From Carboxylicivirga caseinilyticus (lineage in GTDB: Bacteria; Bacteroidota; Bacteroidia; Bacteroidales; Marinilabiliaceae), in contig JAFMVE010000001.1 of assembly GCA_025499705.1 (NCBI GenBank), positions 124,001 through 188,000 on the forward strand: 64,000 nt of DNA, in the 5' to 3' direction. How positions within the stretch are numbered: the stretch's first letter is position 1; every line of letters begins with the position of its first letter. The translations under genes were made by a program, and so were the position numbers. Positions 45,601 to 52,370 of the stretch are shown one piece after another. Below the pieces are notes generated by a model that did not search any database, had not been told where the DNA came from, and saw only the letters and a program-made list of their open reading frames with translations.

Positions 45601-48200
45601 TGAGCAGTATCGGTTAAAAGCATGTTTCGCTTATCACCTTTTGGTGTTTTGATACCTACAAATACTGGATAAGGTGCATAAGGTATGGTAAATCGATCCA
45701 CACTGAAATCACCACTTTTCTCAAATACACGGGTCATAAAGGAAGCCTTTAACATTCCAGGTGCTGCATCTTTCACATCAATGGATGCATCAATAAGAGC
45801 TTTACCACTGGCATCCAGTTCACTGTCAAAAACAGTATATTCTTCTGATTCGAATGATCGAGCAGGATCGTCAAAGACATAATCCTGATATGTTTTAAAC
45901 TGGGTACGAGTTTGATTCAAAGTAACCGAAACATCAGCTTTAAGGTTGCGGGCTACTGCGCCATGAAGCCAGTTTACTTCCATTTCGGTATTCATTGCTT
46001 CACCCGGGCTTAAGCGTTCTTTCCCAAAGTCAAGCTTTATTTTCAGGCGGTTAGGCTTAACTGTTTCTATTCTTAGTCCTTTCTCAAACTTACTGCCACC
46101 AACATTTATTCTTGCCGTCCAGTAGCCTGTTGGAGCATCATCCGGTGTGGCAGTTTTAAATGAAAATAATGTGCGGTTCTGAAGATTGCTAACCTGCTTA
46201 TTTATGATTTGTCCATGAGGATTTAACAGTTCAAAAACAATAGGGTGTTCTGCAGGAAGAGCCTCACCTTTATTTTGCAGAATGAAGGATACAAACAAAG
46301 TATCGCCCGGTCGCCAAACTCCGCGCTCTCCATAGATAAAGCCTTTCATCCCTTTTTGAACATGCTGACCGTTAATGTCAAAGCGGCTGTATGAAAGTGA
46401 ATTACCTTCCACAAGCTTCAGATAGCCTCGTTGATCGTTACTTTTGACAACAACCAGGAAAGGCTGATTTTCAATTTGGATTTTTGCAAGGCCATTGGCA
46501 TCTGTTTTTAACAAACCCATTACCTTACTTTGGTAGTTGAGTATTTCAACATCAGCATTGGCAATAGGCTGCGCAGTTCTCAGGTCTGTAACAGCAATAA
46601 CAATTTCTTTACTGTTTCCTTTTTTGGCAATTACACCAATATTAGATGCCAGTATATTTTTGGCAATTAATTTATTACTGTAATACGAATCGGTACAAGG
46701 GTCTTCACGATCCCTCCAGTTATAGTCGTAATCTTCGTAATCATCCCAGTAAGAACTGTAGTAGCTGTCCGGGCTATCCCAATAGGCCTTATCAGCCTCT
46801 GTAATTTCGTTTTCTTCTTCCTTGATAACCGTTTCTTGTTCATTCTCACCTTCGCTACACGGATAGAAACTGTGTTTCTTTTTCATATTCAGTTCAATCC
46901 GGTAAATTGCACCCGGTTCAGTCTGAATTAAATCTGTCAGGTTAAGTGAAAAGATATTCCATTCAGCTAAATTCAATGAACGGTCTTTATCCAGGCGGAT
47001 GGTTTTTTTGAGAATTAAACGGCCAGCTCTTTTTAACTGATTATTTCCACTTAAGTCGTTAACCTGCAAAAAATGAGCTACGTTGGATTCATAAATCTTG
47101 ATAATACGAACTTCAACCGCTTTAAGACTAACTGCTTTAAAAGGAAATATTAAACCATCAGAATTGGGTAAGATATTCCCGTTTCCGATCAAACTGATAT
47201 TAGGTTTGGGAGTTTCAAACAATAACTCATATCTCGATTCTTCACTAAGAGGATAGGAGAGGCTATTTTTTATTCCTGGATGAACAACGACTTCTTTTTT
47301 ACCGGATAATCGATAAGGTGGGTATACCTTTAAGCGATTGTTATCGATTTCATATTTTAAATCTGCAACATTTCCTAAACTTACCAGTCCGGATACGTTT
47401 TGCTTACTATCCAAAGGGTCGGAAAACATAACAACAATGTGTTGTTCAGGATGCATCATTACCTTGGTAGAGATAACTTTAAAATCATTCAGTGAAGGAA
47501 TATCTATTTCTTCTTTTGATTGTTTATCAACATTAATAGAAGATCCATCCATGGCAAGAATAAGTAATCCCTGCTGTTGTTTGCGAATAACATTTTTGAT
47601 TGTAAACTGATGAGATTTTTCACTGGCAACATGAGACCACTCTATTTCCAGTTCTTTACCATCCTGGCTAGCTTTAAGTATTTTTTCGACTTCAGCATTA
47701 TCAGCATTATCTGCAAGTGTAATTTTACCTTTAAAGGTATTTTTCTCCAGTTCTTCGGCACTTAAAGGCTCTAATCCGGTTGAAACCAATCGATAATTTT
47801 GCTTGATGGTTGCAAATGAAAATTCGAAATCATCTTTTTCTTCTTCAAACAATTTTGGCAGATTGACCTTCACTCCATATTCAGTTCCTGAAGGAAGTCT
47901 GTTCTCGGGAACAAATTGTAAGGTGTAGCTGTCAAGCCACTCTAATTTACCTTTGATGGCAGGTTTAAAAGTCACTAATTTGGAATCGGCTTCCTGCCCG
48001 CCTTCAATTCCATCAATTTTGGATGAAAACTGAATTTGTATAACACCTTCATTGGAAATAATTCCGGAAGTGAATGCACTTACTTTTTCGTTGTATACAA
48101 CCTCTTTAACAGTACTTTTTTCTTTGTCGGATTGACATGAGTTGGCGGTTAATATCATCAAAGCGATGATAATGTAACCCAGCATGGATTGTTTGAACAT
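42645..48200 (-). CDS. Bacterial alpha-2-macroglobulin family lipoprotein
   Basis: 1851 residues. The signal peptide ends LTANSC with Cys22 as the lipidation site. The middle has MG1-type beta-sandwich domains and the bait region; AYYGERGVWRPGDTLFVSF-like sequence (FIYGERGVWRPGDTLFVSF) is the usual MG landmark. The thioester motif is intact as Cys1400-Val-Glu-Gln1403 in SYPHGCVEQTTSG, so the protein can trap and covalently bind attacking proteases. The alpha/alpha thioester domain follows, then the receptor-like domain. A Cys448-Cys502 acidic, Tyr-rich insert is present. Such proteins guard the periplasm against host or predator proteases and are often paired with PBP1c; no pbpC is in the window. 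Confidence 0.94.
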   Translation of the reverse strand: MFKQSMLGYIIIALMILTANSCQSDKEKSTVKEVVYNEKVSAFTSGIISNEGVIQIQFSSKIDGIEGGQEADSKLVTFKPAIKGKLEWLDSYTLQFVPENRLPSGTEYGVKVNLPKLFEEEKDDFEFSFATIKQNYRLVSTGLEPLSAEELEKNTFKGKITLADNADNAEVEKILKASQDGKELEIEWSHVASEKSHQFTIKNVIRKQQQGLLILAMDGSSINVDKQSKEEIDIPSLNDFKVISTKVMMHPEQHIVVMFSDPLDSKQNVSGLVSLGNVADLKYEIDNNRLKVYPPYRLSGKKEVVVHPGIKNSLSYPLSEESRYELLFETPKPNISLIGNGNILPNSDGLIFPFKAVSLKAVEVRIIKIYESNVAHFLQVNDLSGNNQLKRAGRLILKKTIRLDKDRSLNLAEWNIFSLNLTDLIQTEPGAIYRIELNMKKKHSFYPCSEGENEQETVIKEEENEITEADKAYWDSPDSYYSSYWDDYEDYDYNWRDREDPCTDSYYSNKLIAKNILASNIGVIAKKGNSKEIVIAVTDLRTAQPIANADVEILNYQSKVMGLLKTDANGLAKIQIENQPFLVVVKSNDQRGYLKLVEGNSLSYSRFDINGQHVQKGMKGFIYGERGVWRPGDTLFVSFILQNKGEALPAEHPIVFELLNPHGQIINKQVSNLQNRTLFSFKTATPDDAPTGYWTARINVGGSKFEKGLRIETVKPNRLKIKLDFGKERLSPGEAMNTEMEVNWLHGAVARNLKADVSVTLNQTRTQFKTYQDYVFDDPARSFESEEYTVFDSELDASGKALIDASIDVKDAAPGMLKASFMTRVFEKSGDFSVDRFTIPYAPYPVFVGIKTPKGDKRNMLLTDTAHIIRVATLDADGKPVSVKNLSYYVYKVSWRWWWESSQDNLAKYIGSRHQNIISSGKVSTVNGDGQFTFKIKYPEWGRYLIRVVDDKNGHATGKTVYVDWPGWAGKRQNKDASSAAMLSFSSDKQKYNVGEQATITFPSSAAGRALVCIENGNSVMKSWWVDPQEGSTSFSFDVTEEMTPNAYVSITLLQPHSQSVNNLPIRLYGVIPLMAEDPRTHLSPVIDMPDELRPEQKVTIKVSEQNGQAMSYTLAMVEDGLLDLTRFKTPQPWDYFFAKEALGVKSWDLYDQVIGAYGGHIEQMFSLGGDDDMSAKKGGNKANRFKPVVKFFGPYSLKPGNTEEHTFMMPRYIGSVRTMVIASTENAYGDAEKTTPVRNPLMVLATLPRVLGPDEEVDLPVTVFAMKEGIKTVKVKVESNDLLTVIGENSQTINFNQIGEEIAIFKVKVKPTIGVGKVKVMASASGEEAMDEIELEVRNPNPRITTVSKVQIEKGQSQKLEFTLPGIKGTNHASLEVSSIPPIDFGRRLKYLVSYPHGCVEQTTSGAFPQLFLSDLIESGDQFEEITARNIRGGINRLAGFVRPDGGLSYWPGSNESNDWGTTYAGHFLLEAEKKGYQLPVGFKNKWIKYQRTQARQWSPNKLYRGRDLAQAYRLYTLALAGEPELSAMNRMRNQSYLSLQARWRLAAAYALAGHKNVANELVNNASMDDFTEYDRYYSYGSNERDMAMVIETLVLLDRQSDAADLVMKLSKALSSQQWMSTQTTAYSLLAISKYAGLSGVSKNISFEWEGANQKGAKVESELSIYQTELNTSNLKGEINIKNKSQGVLFARVIMDGIPAAGDSTSLSSNLQINVVYKDLSGNAVDVTRLEQGTDFIAEVSVKNPGTKGNIENLALTQIFPSGWEIRNTRMEDIKSAHEADIPDYRDYRDDRVYSYFNLMKGYSKKFVIILNAGYTGKYYLPAVSCEAMYDNTVAARKPGKWVEVVNAGE

Positions 48201-48334
48201 TCTGGTTAAGTCTAAAAATTTATCTAAAATAATAATTATCGGTAATAATTAGATGTCAATCATAAAATTAAAGCCAACCGAAAGATGCTTTTGCATAGAC
48301 ATTGTTAAAGTTAAATGATGTTAAAGTACATATA

Positions 48335-48350
48335 ATATCGCACGCGATAT
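48335..48350. promoter_or_regulatory. Palindromic operator 1 (ATATCGC-AC-GCGATAT)
   Basis: Two perfect seven-base arms, ATATCGC and GCGATAT, are separated by AC. The site lies upstream of the DoxX promoter -7 box. The likely protein is the OhrR-type MarR regulator encoded at 49472 in the same operon. That link is inference from position and symmetry. Confidence 0.65.
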
Positions 48351-48362
48351 AAAATATCAGAT

Positions 48363-48370
48363 TATATTTG
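48363..48370 (+). promoter_or_regulatory. -7 box TATATTTG of the DoxX-GPx-OhrR operon
   Basis: An exact match to TAnnTTTG, placed between the two operator palindromes and 35 bases before the ATG of the DoxX gene. A repressor bound at both sites would cover this box. Confidence 0.6.
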
Positions 48371-48384
48371 TATCGCGAACGATA
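48371..48384. promoter_or_regulatory. Operator 2 (TATCGC-GA-ACGATA)
   Basis: It has the same geometry as operator 1 over 14 bases (TATCGC, two bases, then nCGATA) with one changed base in the right arm. It starts directly after the -7 box and covers the expected transcription start. The centres of the two sites are 35 bases apart. Confidence 0.6.
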
Positions 48385-48404
48385 TAAATTAAACTTTAGA
48401 ATTA

Positions 48405-48848
48405 ATGAAAAATCAACTTATCAATTCAACTTGCATAAAGACAAATAATTGGCAAAACGTTTTCAGAATTTTGCTTGGATCATTTATGGTATATGCCGGT
48501 ACGGGCCATCTTTTATGGTTGAGAAGTGAATTTGTGGCACAGGTTCCAACCTGGTTACCTTTAAATACTGATTTTGTGGTATTGGCTTCAGGTATAGTAG
48601 AAATTATTCTTGGGTTATCGATGATCTTCTCGGGTAAATATAAAATCATAGCCGGTTTAGCACTAGGTGTATTTTATGTGCTGATTTTCCCTGGAAATAT
48701 TTCTCAGTACATTAATCAGATTGATGCCTTTGGATTGGATACAGACCGTGCGCGATTTATTCGTCTGTTTTTTCAGCCAGTATTAATTATCTGGGCTTTA
48801 TGGTCAACCGGAGTGTTTTGTGCAATGTTTAATAAGAACAGGCAATAG
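48405..48848 (+). CDS. DoxX family membrane protein
   Basis: 147 residues with four predicted transmembrane helices (about 22-38, 62-78, 80-96 and 118-137). DoxX-like landmarks are NVFRILLGSFMVYAGTGHLLW and LASGIVEIILGLSMIF. DoxX/MauE-type proteins sit in the inner membrane and are linked to respiration or thiol and oxidative-stress responses in several bacteria. Here the gene leads an operon with a glutathione peroxidase and an OhrR-type regulator, and it is preceded by two palindromic operators. A role in peroxide or organic-hydroperoxide defence is likely, but it is inferred from the neighbours. Confidence 0.85.
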   Translation: MKNQLINSTCIKTNNWQNVFRILLGSFMVYAGTGHLLWLRSEFVAQVPTWLPLNTDFVVLASGIVEIILGLSMIFSGKYKIIAGLALGVFYVLIFPGNISQYINQIDAFGLDTDRARFIRLFFQPVLIIWALWSTGVFCAMFNKNRQ

Positions 48849-48925
48849 TTGCAAGCCAGTAATCATAGTTTTTACACAACAAATGGTAGCATATGACTAA
48901 TAGCTATCAGCCAAAAAAATTAAAT

Positions 48926-49405
48926 ATGAGTCAGTTTTATCATTTTGAAGCGAAGAGTTTGCAAGGCAAACCCGTTTCTATGGAAGAATATAAAGGGAAA
49001 ACAGTTTTAGTGGTGAACACTGCCAGTAAATGTGGCTTAACACCTCAGTTCGAAGGATTGGAGAGCATGTATAAGAAGTACAAGGATAAAGGTCTGGTAA
49101 TTTTAGGTTTTCCTTGTAATCAGTTTGCAAACCAAGAGCCGGGTGATGAAAAATCTATTTCGGAAGGATGCATGATTAACTATGGAGTTACCTTTCCAAT
49201 GTTCTCAAAAATAGATGTTAATGGAGATGATGCTCATCCGCTTTATAAATATCTGAAAAGTGAATTGAAAGGAACATTTGGCAACAAGATCAAATGGAAT
49301 TTTACAAAGTTTTTAGTTGATAAAAATGGTAAGCCTTTAAAGCGATTTGCTCCCACAACAAAGCCGGAAAAGATTGAGAAATATCTGGATGACATTCTTA
49401 ATTAA
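48926..49405 (+). CDS. Glutathione peroxidase family (Cys-type) thiol peroxidase
   Basis: 159 residues from the ATG at 48926 ([20 protein letters not shown]); an upstream ATG at 48893 would add 11 residues and lacks support. The peroxidatic Cys36 is in [11 protein letters not shown], the second Cys64 in [14 protein letters not shown], and the Trp/Asn of the catalytic tetrad in [11 protein letters not shown]. It is a Cys- rather than selenocysteine-enzyme. Bacterial members reduce H2O2 and organic hydroperoxides, mostly with thioredoxin rather than glutathione. It lies 77 bases after the DoxX gene and 66 bases before the OhrR-type regulator gene on the same strand. Confidence 0.93.
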   Translation: MSQFYHFEAKSLQGKPVSMEEYKGKTVLVVNTASKCGLTPQFEGLESMYKKYKDKGLVILGFPCNQFANQEPGDEKSISEGCMINYGVTFPMFSKIDVNGDDAHPLYKYLKSELKGTFGNKIKWNFTKFLVDKNGKPLKRFAPTTKPEKIEKYLDDILN

Positions 49406-49418
49406 TGAAAATGAATAG

Positions 49419-49462
49419 GCAGGAGGCTAAAAAAATTGCAACTTTGTGATTTAGTCTCCTGC
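49419..49462. other. Inverted repeat GCAGGAGGCT / AGTCTCCTGC before the MarR gene
   Basis: Two ten-base arms with one mismatch (49419-49428 and 49453-49462) flank 24 bases that include a CAACTTTG promoter-like box. The right arm runs into GCGATAT, a half-site of the operator found before DoxX. There is no T run, so it is unlikely to be a terminator. Confidence 0.4.
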
Positions 49463-49471
49463 GATATAATT

Positions 49472-49915
49472 ATGAAATACGATCAGTTAAAACTCGAAAA
49501 TCAACTTTGTTTCCCTGTTTATGCAGCGTCGCGATTGATAACACGGGAATATCAACCCTACCTGGATGAGTTGGAAATAACCTATCCTCAATACCTGGTG
49601 TTAATGATTTTATGGGAAAAGGATGAAATGCCTGTTAATGATATTGCCAAGAAGCTGATATTAAATACCAATACCATTACTCCCTTGTTAAAGCGAATGG
49701 AGACTCAGGGATTGGTTAATCGTGAAAGGTCAAAGGAAGATGAGCGTAAAGTAATCGTGAAACTTACAGAAATAGGAAACGAGTTAAAAGAAAAAGCAGT
49801 ATTGATTCCTGAGAGGCTGGCATCCCAGTTATTAGAAGGACCTATGGGAGTTGAAGAACTTATTCGACTCAAAGAAGACTTAGGTAAGATCATTAATCAT
49901 TTATTGAGGAAGTAG
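49472..49915 (+). CDS. MarR family regulator of the OhrR type
   Basis: 147 residues from the ATG at 49472; a TTG at 49436 would add 12 residues that overlap the regulatory region and are unlike the family. The N terminus LENQLCFPVYAASRLITREY contains Cys13, equivalent to the sensing Cys15 of Bacillus OhrR, which is oxidised by organic peroxides. The winged helix is NDIAKKLILNTNTITPLLKRME followed by the wing RERSKEDERKVIV. OhrR proteins repress a peroxidase gene until oxidised. Here the partner gene is a glutathione peroxidase instead of ohr, and operator-like palindromes precede DoxX, two genes upstream. Confidence 0.9.
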   Translation: MKYDQLKLENQLCFPVYAASRLITREYQPYLDELEITYPQYLVLMILWEKDEMPVNDIAKKLILNTNTITPLLKRMETQGLVNRERSKEDERKVIVKLTEIGNELKEKAVLIPERLASQLLEGPMGVEELIRLKEDLGKIINHLLRK

Positions 49916-49945
49916 TATTTTCAGCTGCGCGAATACCTAACTGAC

Positions 49946-50587
49946 ATGAATAAAAAACTGCTTTTCATTCTGCTTTCCATCATTCTTTATTGGGTGCTTA
50001 TCAGGTTTGTTCCATACGGAAGTCTGATGCTTTATCCCATTACATTGCTGGTTACTATTTTTCATGAAACAGGTCATGCCTTGTTTGCGCTGATTACAGG
50101 AGGAAGTGTTCATGGAATACAAATAAATAATGATGGCTCGGGTTACGCAATGGTTGCCGGAGGTTGGGCTATACTGGTTATACCGGGCGGATACATTGGA
50201 AGTGCACTTTGGGGTAATCTGATATTGTTTGTCGCTTTGTATAAAGAGAAGTATATTAAATGGGTTTTGTATTTGATAATGGCTGTTTTGACATTCAGCG
50301 CAATTGTGTGGTTTAACAGCATTGGATCAACCGTTTTATTGTTGGTGTTTGCAGCACTTTTCTTCTGGTTGTCGAAGGCTTCCAAAACAATTCAGGTATA
50401 CACTTTACTGGCTATTGGAGCCACCACATTGTTTTACATTTTCCTGGATTTTAACGGTGGACCTTCATCCGATTTAGCTCAGTTTACAAAGTTGCTCCCT
50501 TTTTTGCCTCAGTTTGTATGGGCTGTTGCTTGGTTGGTTGCGGTTTCATACATTACCTATTTAACGATTAGGAGAAGCTGGAAATAA
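49946..50587 (+). CDS. M50-like membrane protease (M50B type)
   Basis: 213 residues with about six transmembrane helices. The zinc motif HETGH is at residues 40-44 at the end of a hydrophobic segment, as in the small Peptidase_M50B family; a second-ligand Asp/Asn-containing segment near the C terminus is not obvious. The sequence TGGSVHGIQINNDGSGYAMV after the motif is characteristic of that group. The substrate is unknown. It begins 30 bases after the OhrR-type gene on the same strand and may be the last gene of the operon, but nothing else ties it to peroxide response. Confidence 0.78.
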   Translation: MNKKLLFILLSIILYWVLIRFVPYGSLMLYPITLLVTIFHETGHALFALITGGSVHGIQINNDGSGYAMVAGGWAILVIPGGYIGSALWGNLILFVALYKEKYIKWVLYLIMAVLTFSAIVWFNSIGSTVLLLVFAALFFWLSKASKTIQVYTLLAIGATTLFYIFLDFNGGPSSDLAQFTKLLPFLPQFVWAVAWLVAVSYITYLTIRRSWK

Positions 50588-50657
50588 TTAAATATTACAA
50601 GGCTGAACACACATCAACTTGTCGCTTCAATCTGTTTACTTTCCTATGCTCTGTTAC

Positions 50658-50665
50658 TATCTTTG
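50658..50665 (+). promoter_or_regulatory. -7 box TATCTTTG of a small transcription unit
   Basis: An exact TAnnTTTG match in the 407-base gap between the M50-like gene and the GNAT gene. It lies 70 bases after the M50 stop and upstream of the small ORF at 50774 and the terminator at 50943. Confidence 0.5.
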
Positions 50666-50773
50666 TAGTTGAGAAGTTATTTGATTGTATGAGTCATTGT
50701 AACGGCAATGGTTGGGTTGTTTGATCTGGTGTATCGTTTGTGAATCAGTCTAAACTTGCTTAAGACAATTGCG

Positions 50774-50923
50774 ATGATACTTGTTTCAACAGATGTTGCA
50801 TTTTACTTTAAAAATGAGACAATGACAGCATTTTATATTTTCACAGGCCTTGTACTTTTTGGTATATTCTTTGCCTTTTTCTATCTGAAAAAGCATCAGC
50901 ATCACACAGGTGAACACGATTAA
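50774..50923 (+). CDS. Small single-pass membrane protein, 49 residues
   Basis: The ATG at 50774 opens a frame that includes an internal ATG at 50822. From the latter the product reads as one hydrophobic helix (IFTGLVLFGIFFAFFYL) followed by a Lys/His-rich tail (KKHQHHTGEHD). The start is uncertain: the internal ATG gives 33 residues, the earlier one 49. The frame lies between a full -7 box and a terminator, so it is likely transcribed by itself. The His-rich tail could bind metal, but that is a guess. An RNA with no protein role is the alternative. Confidence 0.5.
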   Translation: MILVSTDVAFYFKNETMTAFYIFTGLVLFGIFFAFFYLKKHQHHTGEHD

Positions 50924-50942
50924 GTTTGTTTACTTTAACAGG

Positions 50943-50976
50943 AACAGGGCATCTGAAAAATGCCTTGTTTGGTTTT
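50943..50976 (+). terminator. Terminator of the small transcription unit
   Basis: AACAGGGCAT and ATGCCTTGTT (one G-U pair) form a ten-base stem with a seven-base loop, followed by TTGGTTTTT. It is oriented for plus-strand transcripts. Confidence 0.7.
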
Positions 50977-50994
50977 TATAAAAACTATAAAAAT

Positions 50995-51498
50995 TCAGAT
51001 TGATTTCGAATAGATACTGGCCGAACACTTGCAAGGATTTCCGCAAACGGGACAGTCATACCCTTTTAAAATGCTCTCTTCTTTCCAATAGTCAGCAATT
51101 TCATATTCCAATTTAAAATCTAATTGATCTAAGATATTTTTGATTGCCTGATCATCATTGTGTTTCCAGATGATTGTTTTAATTGTTTGTACTTTCAATT
51201 GCTTCAGTTGAATACAGGCATCTCCAAATATATTAGTCCCTAAGCCTTTTTGGCGGAAATGTTTATGAATAGCCAATGTTTTAATGATGCCTGTTTTTGA
51301 ATCATTTTCTTGATCAGCATATGAAAAATAAAAGCCTGCGATTGTATTTTGTTGAGTGGCAACCCTCAGAATTGAGTGATTGACAAAAAGATATTCGCTA
51401 AAAGAATTAAAATATCCATTGCCAAATTCATCGTCACATATTGTTTTGATTACAGGAATATCGTTTGGATTTGCATCCCGGATAATGAATTCAGACAT
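50995..51498 (-). CDS. GNAT family N-acetyltransferase with C-terminal Cys cluster
   Basis: 167 residues. The GNAT fold is seen from IRDANPNDIPVIKTICDDEF, then TLAIHKHFRQKGLGTNIFGD, which holds the acetyl-CoA-binding RxxGxG motif (RQKGLG). The C-terminal tail has four Cys at 149, 152, 156 and 158 (DCPVCGNPCKCSA), a possible small zinc knuckle not found in ordinary GNAT proteins. It acetylates an unknown amine. The ATG at 51498 is preceded by a TACTTTTA near-match to the promoter box. It is convergent with the small transcription unit and downstream of the terminator at 51529. Confidence 0.85.
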   Translation of the reverse strand: MSEFIIRDANPNDIPVIKTICDDEFGNGYFNSFSEYLFVNHSILRVATQQNTIAGFYFSYADQENDSKTGIIKTLAIHKHFRQKGLGTNIFGDACIQLKQLKVQTIKTIIWKHNDDQAIKNILDQLDFKLEYEIADYWKEESILKGYDCPVCGNPCKCSASIYSKSI

Positions 51499-51528
51499 CT
51501 CGATTGGATTATTCTTTCGAATAAAAGT

Positions 51529-51562
51529 AAAAAAAATCTCCCATTGACCAACGGGAGATTTT
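51529..51562 (-). terminator. Terminator after the lipoprotein gene at 51575
   Basis: AAAATCTCCC and GGGAGATTTT form a ten-base stem with a ten-base loop, with a T run continuing on the minus strand. It lies 13 bases past the stop codon. Confidence 0.85.
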
Positions 51563-51574
51563 GTAGAAGTATAT

Positions 51575-52249
51575 TTACTTCATCTTATATTTGCCAACAC
51601 CCGAACCATTTGGATTGATGTAATCATCGGGCATTGCCATTGGTACGAATGGATTATCTCCTGTATTAATCACCTGAATAATCATTAGGTCGGGCCAGTA
51701 ATACGACTCTTTACCAACTTCTTTTCCTTCTTCGTTATACCAATACCCGTCTATCAATTCGTAGTTGCTGTTTCGGGCGACCAATTTACGCACCTGCGAC
51801 CATTTTTGATCTTTGGTATTCATTGAATAATGGAAAACTATCCAGGCGTCGGAATTAACCCAGGTTTCTGGATAAATACCATCTTTACCCAGCAAATCGG
51901 TGTTCCATTTCATTTTTAATTTACAGTCGAGTAGTTCTGGTAGCATCAAAAATCCGAAATAATCATACTTTTTAATGACTTGTTCCCAAAATTCAGGTCC
52001 TTCACCCTTGTAAACCATTGTTTTATAATGTTCCATTTCAGCAAAGGCAGGATCCCCAAATATGGCATTGATAAGATAACCATCGAATAACTGGGCCTGA
52101 TAGTTAAAACCCCATTCGTCAACACCGGTTAATAGGGTGTTTGATTTAAGTTCAGCCTGATTGGGAATTGGTTGAATTTCATTCTTTTCACAGGCAAAGA
52201 ATAGCATTAAGAGAACAAAAATAGCGGCAAAATAATTGAATTTTTTCAT
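51575..52249 (-). CDS. Hypothetical lipoprotein, 224 residues
   Basis: From the ATG at 52249 the product starts MKKFNYFAAIFVLLMLFFAC, with the lipidation Cys at 20; an earlier in-frame start would add ten residues before the signal peptide and is less likely. The mature part is rich in aromatic residues (FNYQAQLFDGYLINAIFGD, YYWPDLMIIQVINTGDNPF). I do not recognise the family. It may be a binding or surface protein. A tight terminator follows its stop codon. Upstream, the broken AraC/TPR regulator gene ends 121 bases away on the same strand. Confidence 0.7.
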   Translation of the reverse strand: MKKFNYFAAIFVLLMLFFACEKNEIQPIPNQAELKSNTLLTGVDEWGFNYQAQLFDGYLINAIFGDPAFAEMEHYKTMVYKGEGPEFWEQVIKKYDYFGFLMLPELLDCKLKMKWNTDLLGKDGIYPETWVNSDAWIVFHYSMNTKDQKWSQVRKLVARNSNYELIDGYWYNEEGKEVGKESYYWPDLMIIQVINTGDNPFVPMAMPDDYINPNGSGVGKYKMK

Positions 52250-52370
52250 GACGTTTTGATTTAAAAAGATATGGATCAAAGTTCGTCACAAGAATGTTTC
52301 GCAGCTGTTGAATAATGTTGCAATACATGTTAAAATTGTTGCATCTATTAGACAAATAGTGCTTTGCAAA

